Positions 31,154 through 32,878 of a DNA stretch of 32,878 bases are shown here, piece by piece (position 1 is the stretch's first letter; each line of letters begins with the position of its first letter). A program made the translations under genes and the position numbers. The notes under the pieces were generated by a model, which was not told where the DNA came from, did no database searches, and saw nothing but the letters and a program-made list of their open reading frames with translations. The DNA comes from Acidimicrobiaceae bacterium (GTDB lineage Bacteria > Actinomycetota > Acidimicrobiia > Acidimicrobiales > Ilumatobacteraceae). The stretch is from assembly GCA_002698945.1 (NCBI GenBank), contig NZZV01000001.1:1-32878 (forward strand), given 5' to 3'.

Positions 31154-32878
31154 ATGAACGGCGGCACCGGCGACGCGGTCTCCTACGAGGATCTCCTCGC
31201 CGAGCTAGCGACGCTGCGGGAGGAGAACGACCGGCTCCGTGGTCTGCTCGGTCTCGACGAACGACCCGACGACGGCCATGCGCGGGCGTGGGCACCGACG
31301 CTGCTCACCGAAACGACCGAACAACCGTCAGTGGACGCGTCGTCGACGGCTGCGGACAAGCTCGCGTTGTTGTGGTCCTTGTTCGGGGCCCGCGCCGATG
31401 TCTACGCGCAGCGGTGGGAGAGCGCGTCGAGCGGCAAGTCCGGTTGGTCACCGGCGACGAAGGACCGCTGGGCGAAGGGCCGACCTCCGAGGAGTTATCT
31501 GGCGTTGACGGACGACGTGTTCATCTCCCATCTGCGCGGCGAGGCGACGATCGGGATCTACCCGCTGCTCCGCGGCGACACGTGCGCGTTGCTGGCGTGC
31601 GACTTCGACAAGGGCACGTGGGCGCTCGACGCCCTGGCATATCTCGACGCATGCCACCGCAACGCCGTTCCCGCGGCGCTCGAGCGTTCCCGGTCCGGGA
31701 ACGGGGCGCACGTGTGGATCTTCTTCGACGCGCCGGTCGCCGCGTCGGCGGCCCGCGCGATGGGCGCCGCGCTGTTACGTCAGGCGATGACGGCGCGCGC
31801 CGAGCTCGACCTGTCGAGCTACGACCGGTTCTTCCCATCACAGGACTTCATGCCCAAAGCAGGGTTCGGGAACCTCATCGCGCTCCCGCTGCACGGGACA
31901 TCGACGGCGAGGGGCACCACACTGTTCCTGGACCCCACCACGATGGACCCGTGGCCGGACCAGTGGGCGTTCCTGTCGTCGATCGCACGCATGACACCCG
32001 ATGCTGTCGAGTCGCTCGCTGAGACACTTCGACCCGTCGACGCGGGCCCAGCGCTGTCGCTGGCCGAGGTGGCCAAAGCAGGCGGGCCACCACCGCCGCC
32101 GGTGGTGCGTGCCCGACTCGGCGCCGAGCTGTCGATCGGACGGGCGGGCCTCCCACCAGCGGTGATCGCCGGATTGAAACACCTCGGGTCGATCGCGAAC
32201 CCGGAGTTCTTCGAGAAGCAACGCATGCGGTTCTCGACCTGGGACACACCCCGGTTCATCAGCGCCTACCGCGAGGACCTCGAGTGGCTCCACCTTCCCC
32301 GCGGGCTCACCGGCCAGGTCATCGATCTGCTCGAAGGCCTCGGCAGCACCGTCGACCTCGGCGATGATCGACCGCAACCGGCCGCTGTGAACTTCGAGTT
32401 CGACGGCGCCCTTCGGGCGCAGCAGCAAGCCGCCGTCGCCGATCTGGTCGACCACGATCTCGGCGTGCTCGTCGCACCGCCTGGAGCGGGCAAGACGGTG
32501 ATGGCGTGTGCGGTGATCGCGCACCACGGCACCCCGACACTCGTCGTGGTGGACCGCAAGGAGCTCGTCGACCAATGGCGCTCCCGCCTCCACGACCACC
32601 TCGGGATCGCACCATCCCAGATCGGCCAGATCGGCGGCGGCCGCAAAAAGCCCACCGGGATCATCGACGTGGCGATGATCCAAAGCCTGGCCCGCCGCGA
32701 CGACGCATCGTTGTTCGACGCTTACGGCCTGATCGTCGTCGACGAATGCCACCACCTCCCAGCGGTGTCGTTCACGACCTGCATGCGCGCCGCGAGAACC
32801 CGCCGCTGGCTCGGCCTCACCGCGACCCCGTACCGGCGCGACAAACTCGAAGCGCTCATCGCGTTCCAGTGCGGGCCA
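31154..32878 (+). CDS. TOTE-type archaeo-eukaryotic primase fused to superfamily II DEAD/DEAH helicase, 3'-truncated by the window edge
   Basis: Manual translation is open from ATG 31154 to 32878 (575 codons): coiled-coil N-terminus, primase-like GIYPLLRGDTCALLACDFDKGTWALDALAYLDACHRNAVPAALERSRSGNGAHVWIFFDAPV, then Walker A APPGAGKTVMA, VVDECHH and GLTATPYRRD. Confidence 0.85.
   Translation, partial: MNGGTGDAVSYEDLLAELATLREENDRLRGLLGLDERPDDGHARAWAPTLLTETTEQPSVDASSTAADKLALLWSLFGARADVYAQRWESASSGKSGWSPATKDRWAKGRPPRSYLALTDDVFISHLRGEATIGIYPLLRGDTCALLACDFDKGTWALDALAYLDACHRNAVPAALERSRSGNGAHVWIFFDAPVAASAARAMGAALLRQAMTARAELDLSSYDRFFPSQDFMPKAGFGNLIALPLHGTSTARGTTLFLDPTTMDPWPDQWAFLSSIARMTPDAVESLAETLRPVDAGPALSLAEVAKAGGPPPPPVVRARLGAELSIGRAGLPPAVIAGLKHLGSIANPEFFEKQRMRFSTWDTPRFISAYREDLEWLHLPRGLTGQVIDLLEGLGSTVDLGDDRPQPAAVNFEFDGALRAQQQAAVADLVDHDLGVLVAPPGAGKTVMACAVIAHHGTPTLVVVDRKELVDQWRSRLHDHLGIAPSQIGQIGGGRKKPTGIIDVAMIQSLARRDDASLFDAYGLIVVDECHHLPAVSFTTCMRAARTRRWLGLTATPYRRDKLEALIAFQCGP

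Overview
This is a high-GC, actinobacterial-looking window, possibly Acidimicrobiia-like, although taxonomy cannot be proven here. A 26.7-kb block, about 2.73-29.51 kb, is bounded by two perfect 45-bp direct repeats. Each repeat is the 3' half of a tRNA-Met(CAT) gene, from anticodon loop to acceptor end, on the - strand. The block has two divergent modules. The leftward module encodes an actinobacterial-type (group 1h/1l-like) [NiFe]-hydrogenase: DUF1641 protein, small and large subunits, maturation protease, two small unknown ORFs, TPR protein, NifU-Rieske fusion, NHL-repeat protein, and hypF-C-D-E. The rightward module is a Calvin-Benson-Bassham operon: fbp, prk, tkt, fba, red-type Form I RuBisCO cbbL/cbbS, cbbX and rpe. 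It continues into a solitary NuoF/HoxF-like flavoprotein and then hypA-hypB. An AraC-family and a LysR/CbbR-like regulator lie between the modules. Together this looks like a compact, possibly transferable H2-driven CO2-fixation ('lithoautotrophy') island. To the left are a membrane protein, a GNAT acetyltransferase, a 5'-truncated FtsK/EccC-like gene and an IS end with four 20-bp repeats. To the right are a retropepsin-like/DUF5678 pair, an unknown ORF and the 5' part of a TOTE-type primase-helicase. No integrase, complete tRNA or CRISPR array was found. All functional calls come from reading motifs and protein sequence by eye; no database search was run.
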